A DNA stretch of 64,000 nt from Salinarchaeum sp. IM2453 (GCF_019693215.1 NZ_CP081183.1:1057226-1121225); one strand, 5' to 3'. Shown: positions 7,777 through 17,851, numbered from the stretch's first letter. Numbers and translations are program-made. The notes: generated from the letters alone by a model not told the origin.

Positions 7777-10622
7777 CAGCCGATGATCTCGTGTGTATTC
7801 AATGCCTGCTCAAGTTTTTTCTTTGTGTTCACGAACCCGACCTTCTCAGCATATTCAATCACTCGTTTAAATTGGTCCTCCGCTTCTGACTCTGCGGCGA
7901 CAGTTCCGGAACGGCGGAGTTCAGACATATATGGCTCAATCTGCGGGAGAATATATGCAACAACTGCTTGGTCAACTGTGGACCAATCAGCATCGTCAGG
8001 AAACAGCATGTGGTACACTATAATGTATTTATATGCATCAATAACGATTCCTTGGCCGATGGCAGCAACATTTTCTTTATCAAGTTTTTGAACAAACCCG
8101 TGGATGGCTCGGTCAAAGCTGAGGTCACTTCCCACTGGTGAAATATTCTGTCGTGCCTGCTGGAATTCCTTGTCGGTTACTTCGGAAACATTCTTATCAA
8201 CTTCAAATACGTCCTCGAGGTATGGAATTGCGAGTGAGCTATCAGCGTCGAATGGTGAACTGTGATCAAAGTCGTTGATTGCCGCACGTTCTACAATGTA
8301 AGTGGACTTTTCATAGTCTGGATCGAGATTAACATTATCAATATCGGCCTCAGGCTGATTTGATTCCGGGCGTTGGTACACAGGTGGCACTTCTACAAAC
8401 GCAAACCGCCTTCGAAATGCATACCCTAACGCAAACAACTGTGATTGATCCTCGCTATTCATGGTCCCAAGGATCCGAAACGCAAGTGGTACCGCTTGCT
8501 TTTCTCCATCTGCGTACTCTAGTTCTGAATTTTCACGATGAGAGAGGTCAAGCAGGGTAAACACTTCGCCAAAGGCTTCATCAAGATTAGCCCGGTTGAG
8601 TTCGTCAATCAGTAGCCACTGTGGGTGAGGTGGATCAGTGGACGTGAGTGAGTCAACACACGATGCTGCAGCCTTTGTTAGGATCCCAGGCGTTGGTGTA
8701 AATCCGTTGTTTTCTGGACGGTAACCGCCGACAACATCTTGATTTGTCCACTCAGCGTTAGCCGTCTCAACGTGAAGATCAGAACATAACGCCTCGCTCA
8801 GCCGCTCTGCAATCCGAGTTTTACCACTTCCGGGAGGCCCATAGAAGATAACATTCTTTCCAGCAACCAAGTGTACGAGTGCTTTATCATATATTTCTGG
8901 TCGAGGCTCTCCCCCTTTGACTGCTGGTCTTATCATTGCAGCACCCGGGTTGGGATCCTGTCTAATGACTTCCTTGTGTGGAAGCGGATCGGCTATCTCC
9001 CGGAGTTCCACAATATCCCTAATTCCTTCGGGTTCATCCTTTTCATCTGGGGAATTAGGTTCATTCTCGTTGTTGTCTTCTTCGTCACGATCTTCTTCAT
9101 CATCGTCGACTTCCTCAATTGACTCGACATTTCCATTCTGTGTGACCTGAACTTTTGTTCCTCTCTCGGTGAGAGTATCTATCAGGTCTTGAGCGTCTTC
9201 TTCTTCGAGTACGGAGTTCCCCCACGGCCTCACTGGCGCCTCATCTGCAGATAATCGGTAGAGTTGGTCCCAAGACACCTGAACCTGATTAGGGAACTCG
9301 CCATCCCAAGCCTCTGGCACAATCTCTTCCTCAACTTCACTTTCAGCATAAAACGGTCCATATATGAATTTATCATCTGTCCCTGAGATATTCTTGTTAC
9401 CGTAATCGTAGAGAACAAGAATATCTCCCGGTTGTGTATCTCGATCATCCGAATTTTCGGGATAGCCAAACAACTCTCGCGTGAAGCACTCTTGACACGT
9501 GCTTTGATTTTCCCCTTCACCTTGGCCGCAAACGTATATCTCAACCGAATCTATGTCGCTCATGTCATTCGAATTTAGATTTTGTTGCGTACTTTCTTCG
9601 TTTTCTGGATATCGATGCTTCACCGATACTGTTAATTCATTTGTCTGGTCTTCAGGGTCAACATCCGATACGGGATCTCGATCGTCTTTAATCTTATATA
9701 TCTCTGTCTTGGACTCTAACCATTGGTATAATCTTTCTTCAGCAACTGATTCAGAATTATACTCTCCCAAAAGACGGATAAAACGCACCTCGTCGTCTGT
9801 GTTAATCTGTTCTTTAATCTCTCCAAGTGAGACATCAGCAGGACAGTGCATATAATAAATCGCAAACGGATCGCGGTCAATTTCCAGTTCTCTGCGGTCT
9901 GACCCCGATATCAAGCCCACTGTGCAGGGATAATTCAGCTCTTTGCTCTTACGCCACATAGCTTCGGTTGGCCCAGCAACGTACACGTCTGGGCCATTGG
10001 AAGGAGTATACTCCTCGGAAGTCTGTGCAGGTGTGGTATCTAGTAGCAGTGTATCAATTTCTACGTCCGTCGCTTCACGAACCTCGTCTATATTGAAATC
10101 AGGTCTAGTTGTCACTGGTGGCCGTACACTAAATGGACCAGCAACGACTCTGTTATCGGCATCGACATCATTGAGTACTTTTAGATTATCAAAAATTTGT
10201 ATAGAGTCTCCTGGAGGGACTGTCATAATAGCTGTCGAACCAACAATGGCTGGGTTGTTGAGTGGCCGTTTAATAAGACCATCCCGTTCTAACTTATCCG
10301 GAATATCCATATCCATATCCATATCTCGCTCAGATCCAGCGTGAATAAACTGAATCCCTGACTTTTGTAACTCCTCAAGCTTGGATCGCAGTGTCTTGAT
10401 GTCTTCAGAACTTGGACGGCGCGTAGCCCACAACTTACCTGTTTGTACGACAGCGTCAACATTTCTATCGAGAGCCTTATCTATCGCTTTACGAAATGCA
10501 TTGCGAAACTCTGGTCTTCTTTTTGAGGATACGTTTGATGAAGAAAGATAGGTAGGACCGATATGAAGTATTGTTATATCGTGCTCTGTAGTCTCCAGCG
10601 AGGTATCAGCTTGATCTACCAT
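7776..10622 (-). CDS. mcrB: McrB-like AAA+ ATPase with degenerate Mre11-like and DCD/PUA-like N-terminal domains
   Basis: Three parts are visible in 948 aa. Residues about 12-310 follow the Mre11/SbcD phosphoesterase (ILHIGPTYL, NVDAVVQTGKLWATRRP, SGIQFIHAGSERD), but every metal-ligand motif is lost: DxH is PTY, GD is GK and GNH is GSE. Residues about 359-465 (VEIYVCG, CQECFTRELFGYP, PGDILVLYDYGNKN, YGPFYAES, EAWDGEFPNQVQVSW) closely match the layout of DCD domains, which belong to the PUA/EVE-like fold. After an acidic linker, residues about 560-948 are an McrB-type AAA+ domain: Walker A GPPGSGKTR (about 597), Walker B LLIDELNRAN (about 669), GTMNSEDQS and the arginine-rich ALGYAFRRRF. The ring would translocate DNA and activate the downstream McrC nuclease. 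The front domains are probably the target reader. An MDMDMDMDI run near residue 100 comes from a short tandem repeat. Confidence 0.8.
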   Translation of the reverse strand: MVDQADTSLETTEHDITILHIGPTYLSSSNVSSKRRPEFRNAFRKAIDKALDRNVDAVVQTGKLWATRRPSSEDIKTLRSKLEELQKSGIQFIHAGSERDMDMDMDIPDKLERDGLIKRPLNNPAIVGSTAIMTVPPGDSIQIFDNLKVLNDVDADNRVVAGPFSVRPPVTTRPDFNIDEVREATDVEIDTLLLDTTPAQTSEEYTPSNGPDVYVAGPTEAMWRKSKELNYPCTVGLISGSDRRELEIDRDPFAIYYMHCPADVSLGEIKEQINTDDEVRFIRLLGEYNSESVAEERLYQWLESKTEIYKIKDDRDPVSDVDPEDQTNELTVSVKHRYPENEESTQQNLNSNDMSDIDSVEIYVCGQGEGENQSTCQECFTRELFGYPENSDDRDTQPGDILVLYDYGNKNISGTDDKFIYGPFYAESEVEEEIVPEAWDGEFPNQVQVSWDQLYRLSADEAPVRPWGNSVLEEEDAQDLIDTLTERGTKVQVTQNGNVESIEEVDDDEEDRDEEDNNENEPNSPDEKDEPEGIRDIVELREIADPLPHKEVIRQDPNPGAAMIRPAVKGGEPRPEIYDKALVHLVAGKNVIFYGPPGSGKTRIAERLSEALCSDLHVETANAEWTNQDVVGGYRPENNGFTPTPGILTKAAASCVDSLTSTDPPHPQWLLIDELNRANLDEAFGEVFTLLDLSHRENSELEYADGEKQAVPLAFRILGTMNSEDQSQLFALGYAFRRRFAFVEVPPVYQRPESNQPEADIDNVNLDPDYEKSTYIVERAAINDFDHSSPFDADSSLAIPYLEDVFEVDKNVSEVTDKEFQQARQNISPVGSDLSFDRAIHGFVQKLDKENVAAIGQGIVIDAYKYIIVYHMLFPDDADWSTVDQAVVAYILPQIEPYMSELRRSGTVAAESEAEDQFKRVIEYAEKVGFVNTKKKLEQALNTHEIIG

Positions 10623-10779
10623 TTCCTTCAGTTATCATGAACGATACAGTTGATTGTTATTTTATCGATTACAACACCCAGCTGATATTTGTACAGGCCG
10701 TCATAGAACGGTTAGCATACCAGCGAGGGCGACAATCTTACTGAAATCTTCCAAGAACGGCGTGGAAGATATAGAGGAT

Positions 10780-12916
10780 CTATTCATCAGTTTCGACATT
10801 GGTAATTTCGAACCGTGCCCCACCGGCAGAGCTATCGGTCACACGGATCGTCCAGCCGTGTGCGTTAGCTATTTGTTTGACGATATTCAGTCCAAAGCCG
10901 AACCCGTCTTCCCCCGTCGAATATCCGATGTCGAATATCTCCTCCCGTTCGTCTTCAGGGATGCCGATCCCATCGTCCTCTACATAGAACCCGTTAGCCA
11001 GTTCCCCGACCGTGATTGTCACGTCGTTACCGCCGTGTTTGATCGCGTTACGGATCAGGTTCTCAAGGAGTTGCTGGAGGCGATCCTGATCGGCTTGGAC
11101 CGTTTGATCAATCTCGATGCGAATCGCCGCATCGGCTGTTTCGATGTTCTGCCAGCATCGTTCGGACAATTCCGCAAGCTCAACCGCTTCTAACTCGATT
11201 CCATCATCCCCCTCGCGGGCCAGCGTGAGCAAACTCTGAATGAGATTGTTCATCCGCGTGAGCGCAGATTCAATCGAGACGAGATGCTCGCTGTCGCATT
11301 CATCTTTGGCGAGTTCCAACCGTCCTTGTGCAAGGGTCAACGGGTTTCGTAAGTCATGCGAAACCACACTGGCAAACGCATCAAGACGTTCGTTTTGGCG
11401 CTGCAGCCGCTGTTCCCGTTGCTTTCGGTCGGTGATTTCGATCCCGATGCCGACCATACGCGTCTCGTCGTCAACGACCTGACCGCGGACATCTAACCAG
11501 CGGTACTCACCGTCTTCGGCCTTGATTCGATGTTCGACTCTGTACGGTTCACCGGCCTCGATTGCCTCTTCCATTGCCGTCTTGACCCGTTCGCTATCAT
11601 CCGGATGCAATCGCTCTTCGAAGGCATCAGTGCAGCCGTCGAATGTCTCCGGGGTGAGCCCCAACAGTTCCAGCAATTCGTCACTCCAATAAAGGTCATC
11701 AGTTTCGAGATTCCATTCCCAAACGCCACCATCGGCTTGCTGGAGTGCTAAATCCAATCGGCGCTTCGCCGTTTGCAGTTCCTGTTCCTGATACTTTTGT
11801 TCTGTGATATCCTGAATTGCCCCTCGAACAGCGGTTATTTCGCCGGATTCTCGTACTGGTTCACCGCGTGTTCGAACCCAACGATCTTGCCCTTCAGCGG
11901 TGACGAAGCGTGACTCTTCCACATAGGGGATCCCGTCAGAAATGCATTGCTCGACAGCTTGTCGGATGGTTTCTTGATCGTCGGGATGATAAAATTCGAT
12001 TCCATCGTCAATAGTCGGATCGAAGTCTCCATCCGGATCGAGATCGTGGATTCGATATGTTCCGTCAGTCCAACGCTGCTGGCCGGTTTTTGCATCTGCT
12101 TCCCACCCTCCAATTTGTGCGAGTTCTTCTACATGGTTATAGCTCGCGGTTTCGCCTGAGTTCCAGTTCCTGCTGTTTTTTATCCGTAATTTCTTTGGAG
12201 ATGATTGTGAGTCCCTTCTCGGAGGGATAAATATACTCTCGATACCATTTGTCCCACGGTTCAAATGGTTCTTCGATGGTTCGGGGGTCCCCCTCAGCAA
12301 GTGCTTCATGATAGTGTTCGTAAAGCGGCGTTTCCTTGGCTTCAGGAAACGCTTCCCAGATATTGCTGTTAAGCAAATCCTTTCGATCTGCTCCGAATAG
12401 GTCTTCTGTAGCCTGATTAAGATAGGTAAATTGCCAATCTTCGTCGAGAGCAAATAATGCATCAGACAGACGGTCGATTAGCCTCAGCGGATCGTGCTGC
12501 ATATCCCGCCGAGATACTCGCAATCGACTTTCGGTGACGGCGCGATCGATCCGATTTGCTAACAGAGTGTATTTTTCCGTCCCTCCTTTTTGTAGATAGT
12601 CGGTAACACCAGCAGAGATGGCTTCACTTGCGATGTCTTCGCTTCCTTTGCCGGTAAAAAGAAGAAACGGGAGATCCGGATAGGTTTCGCGAACAGTTTT
12701 GAGAAACGCGATCCCGTCCTGCCCGGGCATATCGTAGTCTGAAACGACACAATCGAATTCCTGCTCGGCAAGGCAGGTCAGTCCGTCGTTCGCACTTGTC
12801 GCCGTCTCGATGTCAAACCGCTTGTCTTCTCGTTCGAGGAAGGTAGCAGCCATCTCTGCGAAATCCGGCTCATCATCAACATGAAGCACACGGATAGTCT
12901 CTTCTTTTGTTTGCAT
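10780..12916 (-). pseudogene. Frameshifted receiver-PAS histidine kinase
   Basis: Two overlapping frames form one kinase. The upstream frame (12916 to about 12137) encodes a receiver domain (VLHVDDEPD, Asp in VVSDYDMPG, Lys in LFTGKGSED) and a PAS domain ending EITDKKQQELELRRNREL-stop. The downstream frame resumes at YNHVEELAQIGGWE with two further PAS domains, HisKA (SVVSHDLRNPL) and HATPase (NLIRNAIKHGG, DDGIGIPEDE, GFGFGLNIVKQIA), stopping at 10780. The natural junction REL/YNHVEE lies at about 12137-12150, and a small indel there breaks the frame. Domain order matches haloarchaeal REC-PAS-PAS-PAS-HK sensor proteins. An independent downstream product starting inside the overlap is possible but would carry a nonsensical N terminus. 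A sequencing error cannot be excluded. Confidence 0.75.
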
Positions 12917-13047
12917 CCTTTGCCACTCCCCATAAATTTCTCATTCAAGCATTATAAACTCGTACCTGATCAACACAACTCGGTCCATCTGTGATGACCG
13001 ATACGCGCTGTGCATCTTGTATAACAGCAAAAATACTATTTTCATCT

Positions 13048-13057
13048 GGTGGTTTCC
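13048..13057. repeat. 10-bp target-site duplication (left) of IS copy 1
   Basis: GGTGGTTTCC at 13048-13057 is repeated at 14484-14493 immediately after the element. This defines the insertion boundaries and shows the IS moved here by transposition. Confidence 0.9.
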
Positions 13058-14483
13058 CATTCGTTCTAGTTTAGGCAGCGAACCAGCAGACGTGGCTACG
13101 GAAATCGCTGAAGCTACATGAGTAAGGAACCCGGTAGGAGATATGACCTACTCTCCACCGGATTCGGTAGTAGTTGAGCGAATCAAAAGAGCGTTTCCCT
13201 CCGATGAATTGCGCGACCGCGGTCGCGCAATGACAGAACGTGACCGGAAATTCGACTTCGTCGCACTGTTCTACACACTCTCGTTTGGATTTGCTGCTGG
13301 GTCAGATCGGTCTCTTCAGGCGTTTCTTGAACGCTACGTGGAGATGGCTGACTGTGATTCTCTCTCATATCCCTCCTTCTACGAGTGGTTCTCACCAGCG
13401 TTCGTTGCACTCCTTCGAGAGATCCTCGATGACGCTATCGAGGATCTCGACCCCGGCAGAAACGACTTGAGAGGGCGTCTCGAACACTTTCGAGACGTTC
13501 TCATCGTTGACGCAACATTCATCTCACTCTACCAAGACGCTAAAGATGTCTACAGAGCAACTGGTGATGACCAAGCTGGGCTGAAGTTACACTTGACCGA
13601 GTCGCTTTCGACCGGCCTTCCAACCCGGTTTCGAACCACCGATGGAGCGACCCATGAACGGAGTCAGCTACCCACCGGCGAGTGGGTAGCTGACGCCCTC
13701 ATCCTGTTCGATCTCGGGTTCTACGATTTCTGGCTGTTCGACCGTATAGACGCCAATGACGGGTGGTTTGTCTCCCGCGTCAAGTCCAATGCTAACCCGA
13801 AGGTCGTCGAAGAGTTACGAACATGGCGGGGCAACAGTATCACGCTGGAAGGGAAGTCGCTGAAGGGCGTCCTCGACGACCTTCAGCGACAGGAGATCGA
13901 CGTTCTCGTGGAATTGGAGTTCGACCGCAAACGTGGTTCTTCAGCCACTGCACACGTCAGTTCAGATTGGTTGGGCTGCTCAACGAAGACGAAGACGAGT
14001 ACCATCTCTACTTCACGAATCTACCGCGTAACGAGTACTCCGCGCCCGATATCGCGCAACTCTATCGGGCGCGGTGGGAAGTAGAGCTACTGTTCAAAGA
14101 GCTGAAATCGCGGTTTGGACTCGATGAGATCAACACGACTAAACCTTACATCATCGAGGCATTGGTGATCATGGCGGCGATTTCGCTGATGATCAGCCGC
14201 GAGATTGTCGATGAACTCCACAAGCTGGACGCGAAACGACGTGAGGCCGCGGACGCCGACGAGTCGGCGTCGCGGCTTCCTCCTCGTCGTGGTTCACTGG
14301 CGGTTGAGCGACATTCCCATCTGATTCAGTTGTACTTGATGCTTGAGCTGGGCTACGAACTGCCAGATCTGGACGAATTATTGTTGTGGGCGTCGCAGAA
14401 TCCAAATCCACACAGGGAACGGTTACGCAGAGAGGTTGAATCGGGTGAGTTCGCCTTTGACCGCGACTAAACTAGAACGAATG
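13058..14483 (+). mobile_element. IS4-family (ISH8-type) insertion sequence, copy 1
   Basis: The 1,426-bp element is bounded by perfect 16-bp inverted repeats (CATTCGTTCTAGTTTA at the left, its complement at the right) and by 10-bp duplications of GGTGGTTTCC. It is nearly identical to the element at 54112-55537 and in the same orientation. Element length, CAT ends and a 10-bp duplication fit the ISH8 group of IS4. Its transposase gene is frameshifted in this copy. Confidence 0.92.
13143..14470 (+). pseudogene. IS4-family (ISH8-type) transposase, frameshifted, copy 1
   Basis: The reading frame starts at ATG 13143 and continues intact through the first two catalytic regions (IVDATFISLY; LFDLGFYDFWLFDRI). 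It loses frame near 13951, where GCACACG replaces the GCAACACG present in the second copy, a one-base deletion. The C-terminal part with the IS4 YREK-like signature (YRARWEVELLFKELK) continues in another frame to 14470. Intact length would be about 442 aa. The other copy is intact at this position but broken elsewhere, so neither copy encodes full-length transposase. Confidence 0.88.
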
Positions 14484-14665
14484 GGTGGTTTCCTCACCGG
14501 TTAATACGCAAGCTCAACAGAACGGCTCTTGCACACTCACCTCACCGAAAACAAGTCATTGTGAACAGTTCTATGACACCCTCGATATTTATATACCCCG
14601 CATTTCCAGATAAAGTGATAATCAAGTGTAACAATATTTGTTTGTCCATCTGAATCGTTCATAAT

Positions 14666-15184
14666 ATGGCAGGCATCTCAGAAGAACATCTCGAAAAAAT
14701 TGTGGAGGAACGTGCCTCTGATCTGCGTTGGACGAAGACCGGTTATTTTAAAATGGAAGAATATATGAAACGTATCTCTTCATTGATAAGTCTTATTACG
14801 ATCGCGACGGCAGGAGGATTGGGTGTTTCTATAGCACAAGGGTTGTTTGAAGGTGTAGGCCAGATCATCATTGCTACTATCGCTGCAAGCACCGGACTGG
14901 TTAATCTCGCTTTTAATCCAGGACTCAAATCATATAAATACTACAGCAGCGGAGAGAAGTATAATTCGCTGCTAAAAGAGTATGAAGAGTATTATTATCA
15001 GACTCTATTGGACGATTCACAACCCTTCGAAAAAAGACAGGAAAAGTTAAAACAACTAAACGAACGAAAACGCGACATAGACAAGATGACTCCGCCTATA
15101 CCCGATTTTGTAATGAACCGCATAGGTGAAGACGATCTTGGAGGAACAATGGATTTTACCAAAATTAGAAGTAAGTCAGAATGA
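14666..15184 (+). CDS. SLATT-type two-TM membrane effector protein
   Basis: This 172-aa protein has a soluble N-terminal helix and two TM helices at about residues 36-60 (SSLISLITIATAGGLGVSIA) and 64-84 (GQIIIATIAASTGLVNLAF). A long cytoplasmic helix follows (YYSSGEKYNSLLKEYEEYYYQTLL). This is the layout of SLATT domains, predicted pore-forming effectors of nucleotide-sensing defence systems. No cyclase (SMODS) or SLOG gene is adjacent. The nearest partner candidate is the convergent 2H phosphoesterase 40 bp downstream. The gene sits just downstream of IS copy 1, with an AT-rich promoter-like stretch (ATATTTATATACC, about 14585) ahead of it. The family call rests on pattern and length and is moderately firm. 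Confidence 0.65.
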   Translation: MAGISEEHLEKIVEERASDLRWTKTGYFKMEEYMKRISSLISLITIATAGGLGVSIAQGLFEGVGQIIIATIAASTGLVNLAFNPGLKSYKYYSSGEKYNSLLKEYEEYYYQTLLDDSQPFEKRQEKLKQLNERKRDIDKMTPPIPDFVMNRIGEDDLGGTMDFTKIRSKSE

Positions 15185-15224
15185 TGACTAAGGGAAGGTG
15201 TTTCGATCTCTGGGGGTTTCCTCA

Positions 15225-15746
15225 CTAGTATTCGTGTAGTGATATCTGATACTGGTCCTCTGTCCAAGTTGTGATTGCCGTTTTATCCTCATTCTGTTGA
15301 TTGACAGTCTTTTTCAGCTGATCGACCGTCGCCTCCGGTAGACTCTCCGCTGCCTGTTTACTGTCTGCCATTTTGAACAACGTAATATGAGGGGTAACCG
15401 GCTGATATACAATATGTCCGCCAGCAGCACGTATGGTTCTGATCAGCGTCTCACGCAGATTCTGAAGATTAACAGACACCTCTAAGCTGATAACAAACGG
15501 ATCATCTTCAGGATACAAGCCTAACTGGTCAACACAGATTTTTTGACCCGGCAATTCAGCGTTTTCAACCTTCTCTTCGAGCGTATCATACTCTTCACCC
15601 GGGATTTCTGCACCCGGTAAGACCGAAATATGTGGATCAGTCTCTTCATCAAATTGCGAAGGAATCCTGTCGACGAGATCTTCTCGAAGGCACCGTATCT
15701 TACTCTCAGATTCAGATGAGAGGCGCAGTGCAACCCAAATATTCAT
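15225..15746 (-). CDS. 2H phosphoesterase (LigT/2'-5' RNA ligase-like)
   Basis: The 173-aa protein carries both defining H-x-(S/T) motifs of the 2H superfamily, HIS at residues 39-41 (TDPHISVLPG) and HIT at 120-122 (VTPHITLFK), spaced as expected for the pseudo-two-fold active site. Members cleave cyclic phosphodiesters or 2'-5' linkages in RNA or signalling nucleotides. It converges on the SLATT gene. Given that SLATT effectors are usually gated by nucleotide signals, a role in degrading or sensing such a signal is conceivable but unproven. RNA repair or modification is the conservative alternative. Confidence 0.75.
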   Translation of the reverse strand: MNIWVALRLSSESESKIRCLREDLVDRIPSQFDEETDPHISVLPGAEIPGEEYDTLEEKVENAELPGQKICVDQLGLYPEDDPFVISLEVSVNLQNLRETLIRTIRAAGGHIVYQPVTPHITLFKMADSKQAAESLPEATVDQLKKTVNQQNEDKTAITTWTEDQYQISLHEY

Positions 15747-15952
15747 TATCTAATATTATTGCAATCGTATGGTTCAACCTTTGCATCGCAGGACCGAATT
15801 CGATCGCACTTCTGGAAGAAAAATCATCAACGATGTCTTTCCAACTCGATGATAGGAAACTGCGTAATCACCGTACTGTTCTGGAATATTATAATCGCAA
15901 AACAACATAATATGGTTAACCATTATCACATCACTTGGCATCGTTAGGTGTG

Positions 15953-16231
15953 TTAGTCCCCAATACGTCGGATATCGTCTGACAGTTGTTCGAGTTCTTT
16001 TGATAGTGCCTTAGCACGGTCAGCAACCTCTTCAACACGTAGAGGTGCAATAGCAAGTAACGTTTCCGTAAGCTGTTTGTAGATCGTTCTGTGAATTTCT
16101 TCAGTGTTACCTTCGTGTGCCTGTTCTCCAAGAGTGACAGCAACAAATCCACTCGCCTCGAGGGCCTTTTTAGCGTCTTTGTTGAGACTTCCAACAACAA
16201 GGATGCGTAACTGTGGAACTTTTCGTAGGTT
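15953..16231 (-). pseudogene. C-terminal fragment of Mrr-like nuclease gene, cut off by transposon
   Basis: Read on the minus strand from the duplication (16231-16223) the frame gives LRKVPQLRILVVGSLNKDAK and onward to DIRRIGD-stop (stop codon 15953-15955), 89 residues after the shared LR codons. It continues the N-terminal fragment at 19942-20571 in frame once the intervening element and one 9-bp duplication are removed. The LRILVVGSLNKDAKKALE segment is the usual last strand and helix after the catalytic Lys of restriction-endonuclease-like folds. A longer overlapping minus-strand reading frame here is a shadow. Confidence 0.82.
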
Positions 16232-16350
16232 CGTTCATCTGTAGAACCCAGTACTTGCGTCAATAGCCGATTCTGTTTGGAATAATGAGAACCTCTCGCT
16301 CATAGAATCACAAAGTGGATTCGCCGAGTATTCGCTTCTACAGATGAGCG
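16232..16350. mobile_element. MITE with IS1595-type ends (119 bp)
   Basis: A non-coding 119-bp segment starts CGTTCATCTGTAGAACCCAG and ends TTCTACAGATGAGCG, so both ends match the IS1595 element at 17852-19941. It has no coding capacity and was presumably mobilised by that transposase in trans. It forms the left end of the composite unit. Confidence 0.78.
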
Positions 16351-16497
16351 TAAAAAGATACGTCGGACGATGCTGTTCATCGGATTCCACCAGACTGCTG
16401 AACTTGCCACAACTCCCGCGACAGGTCAGAAACTACACCGTGAAGCACCGGTCTGGTGAACACCACGATTTTTGTGGTCGGTCAACTACACACTCGT

Positions 16498-17487
16498 ATG
16501 CCATTCACGACGACATGGCACAACCTCCTTGACAATATCGACGAACTTCCCCCTGACGCCACACTGGTTACGCCACTCTCGAACAAGGCGTTTCAGATCA
16601 CCGACAACCAGGAACATCGCGTCCTGATACAATACCGCGACGACGATGAAACGATCCCACTCCAGAAAGACCAGTTTGAGACACTGTACCAGCGGATTCA
16701 AGATACCCACGGCGAGTTCGAGCTTGATCGGCTCCCGCGGGGTGCAGAACCATATGCGACAGTTCTCTCCCTGCATCCTCGCTTCGAGATCGACGACCGC
16801 GAAGCCACGATTACCGAGAGCGAGCAGTCCACAGGCTCGCCACTGGTCAAAGCCCAAGAGACAACCGACGACGCCGACCAGGAACGCGAAGAACCCGACG
16901 TGGACGTGTACACTGACGCACTCCTGCTCATCGACGCCCTCGAACGACACGATCTCGCTGCCCTCGAAGACACCGAAACACCCGCACTCGTTAATCTCTA
17001 CACGCTGCTGTCGGACGTGCAGCGCAATGCCAACGAACTACGCAAAGAGATTCGGAGCCTCCTGCTCGACCGTCTCCATCACGATCAGCCCGTCAGCGGG
17101 CAGTTCGGCTCCGTCCAGCGCACCACCCGCCGCAATCGCTCGCTCAAAGACGATGAGCTGGTGCTGGATGCTTTCGAGTCGGCTGGCATCGAGCGCGAAC
17201 GCCTCACCACCGTCGATGCCGACAAAGTTGATGACGCCCTCGACGTGACCCAACTCTCCGAAACCGACGTGTACGAAATCGACGAACGTGAGTACGTTCG
17301 CAAAGCCGACGTTAACGAAGACGAGAAAGAAACCCGCCTCCAGGGACTCAAAGACCAACTCGCCGCCACAGAGGGCGAGGAAGCCGACCAACTCCGCGAC
17401 GAAATCGACGAACTCGAAGACCAGATCGCAGAACTCACAGAATTCCGTTCCGGGCGCTCATTCCGCGATTCAGAAGCCAGTGGATGA
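16498..17487 (+). CDS. Haloarchaeal protein of unknown function, transposon cargo
   Basis: The product is 329 aa from the ATG at 16498, preferred because the conserved-looking sequence starts TWHNLLDNIDELPPDATLVT; a GTG at 16456 would add 14 residues. The N-terminal 100 residues look like a small alpha/beta domain. A low-complexity acidic linker, a helical middle (LVNLYTLLSDVQRNANELRK) and a C-terminal coiled coil (TRLQGLKDQLAATEGEEADQLRDEIDE) follow. The gene is visibly more GC-rich in third positions than its neighbours, consistent with arrival from a typical high-GC haloarchaeon inside the composite transposon. No enzymatic motif is seen, and I do not recognise a named family. Confidence 0.65.
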   Translation: MPFTTTWHNLLDNIDELPPDATLVTPLSNKAFQITDNQEHRVLIQYRDDDETIPLQKDQFETLYQRIQDTHGEFELDRLPRGAEPYATVLSLHPRFEIDDREATITESEQSTGSPLVKAQETTDDADQEREEPDVDVYTDALLLIDALERHDLAALEDTETPALVNLYTLLSDVQRNANELRKEIRSLLLDRLHHDQPVSGQFGSVQRTTRRNRSLKDDELVLDAFESAGIERERLTTVDADKVDDALDVTQLSETDVYEIDEREYVRKADVNEDEKETRLQGLKDQLAATEGEEADQLRDEIDELEDQIAELTEFRSGRSFRDSEASG

Positions 17488-17851
17488 AACGATGCTGACG
17501 GTGCTCAGACAATGGCTTACCGGTCAGTACAGGACAAGTAGTGACCGGTGAGGTGTGCTTCTTACCAGATGTTCATCAGAAGTGCCGTCCAAGATGCACA
17601 GCGCGAATGTGTCACCAATCTCGGGCAGAGATGAGGCATAGAAAGGCAGTAACAGGTATGAAACCCGCTGAGTGACACCCTTGCCAAATGGGATTACCAG
17701 ACCTCTCTAAAGGCATGTGCACCTGCGCTGTAGGAATATATGCTCGCCTTATGTTACAAGACGGCCACTCACGTCCATTATGATACATAAGGCTACTATC
17801 TTCGGATCTATGAACAGAGCTAAGCGACACATTGGGGAGAAAACTCAACAA
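17488..17851. other. Non-coding stretch inside the composite transposon
   Basis: No convincing gene, repeat or RNA structure is visible between the cargo gene and the left end of the IS1595 element. The short minus-strand frame at 17612-17851 has no coding character. Confidence 0.5.

Noticed and set aside
13940-13960. Programmed frameshift in the ISH8-type transposase
   Set aside because: The frame is lost at different places in the two copies, each by a one-base deletion, and no shared slippery site is seen.
15931-16263. 110-aa minus-strand frame as a gene
   Set aside because: The neighbouring frame continues the interrupted Mrr-like nuclease exactly in register and has clear protein character; the 110-aa frame crosses the transposon end.
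17085-17438. Minus-strand serine-rich frames inside the cargo gene
   Set aside because: Typical antisense shadows of a GC-rich acidic gene.
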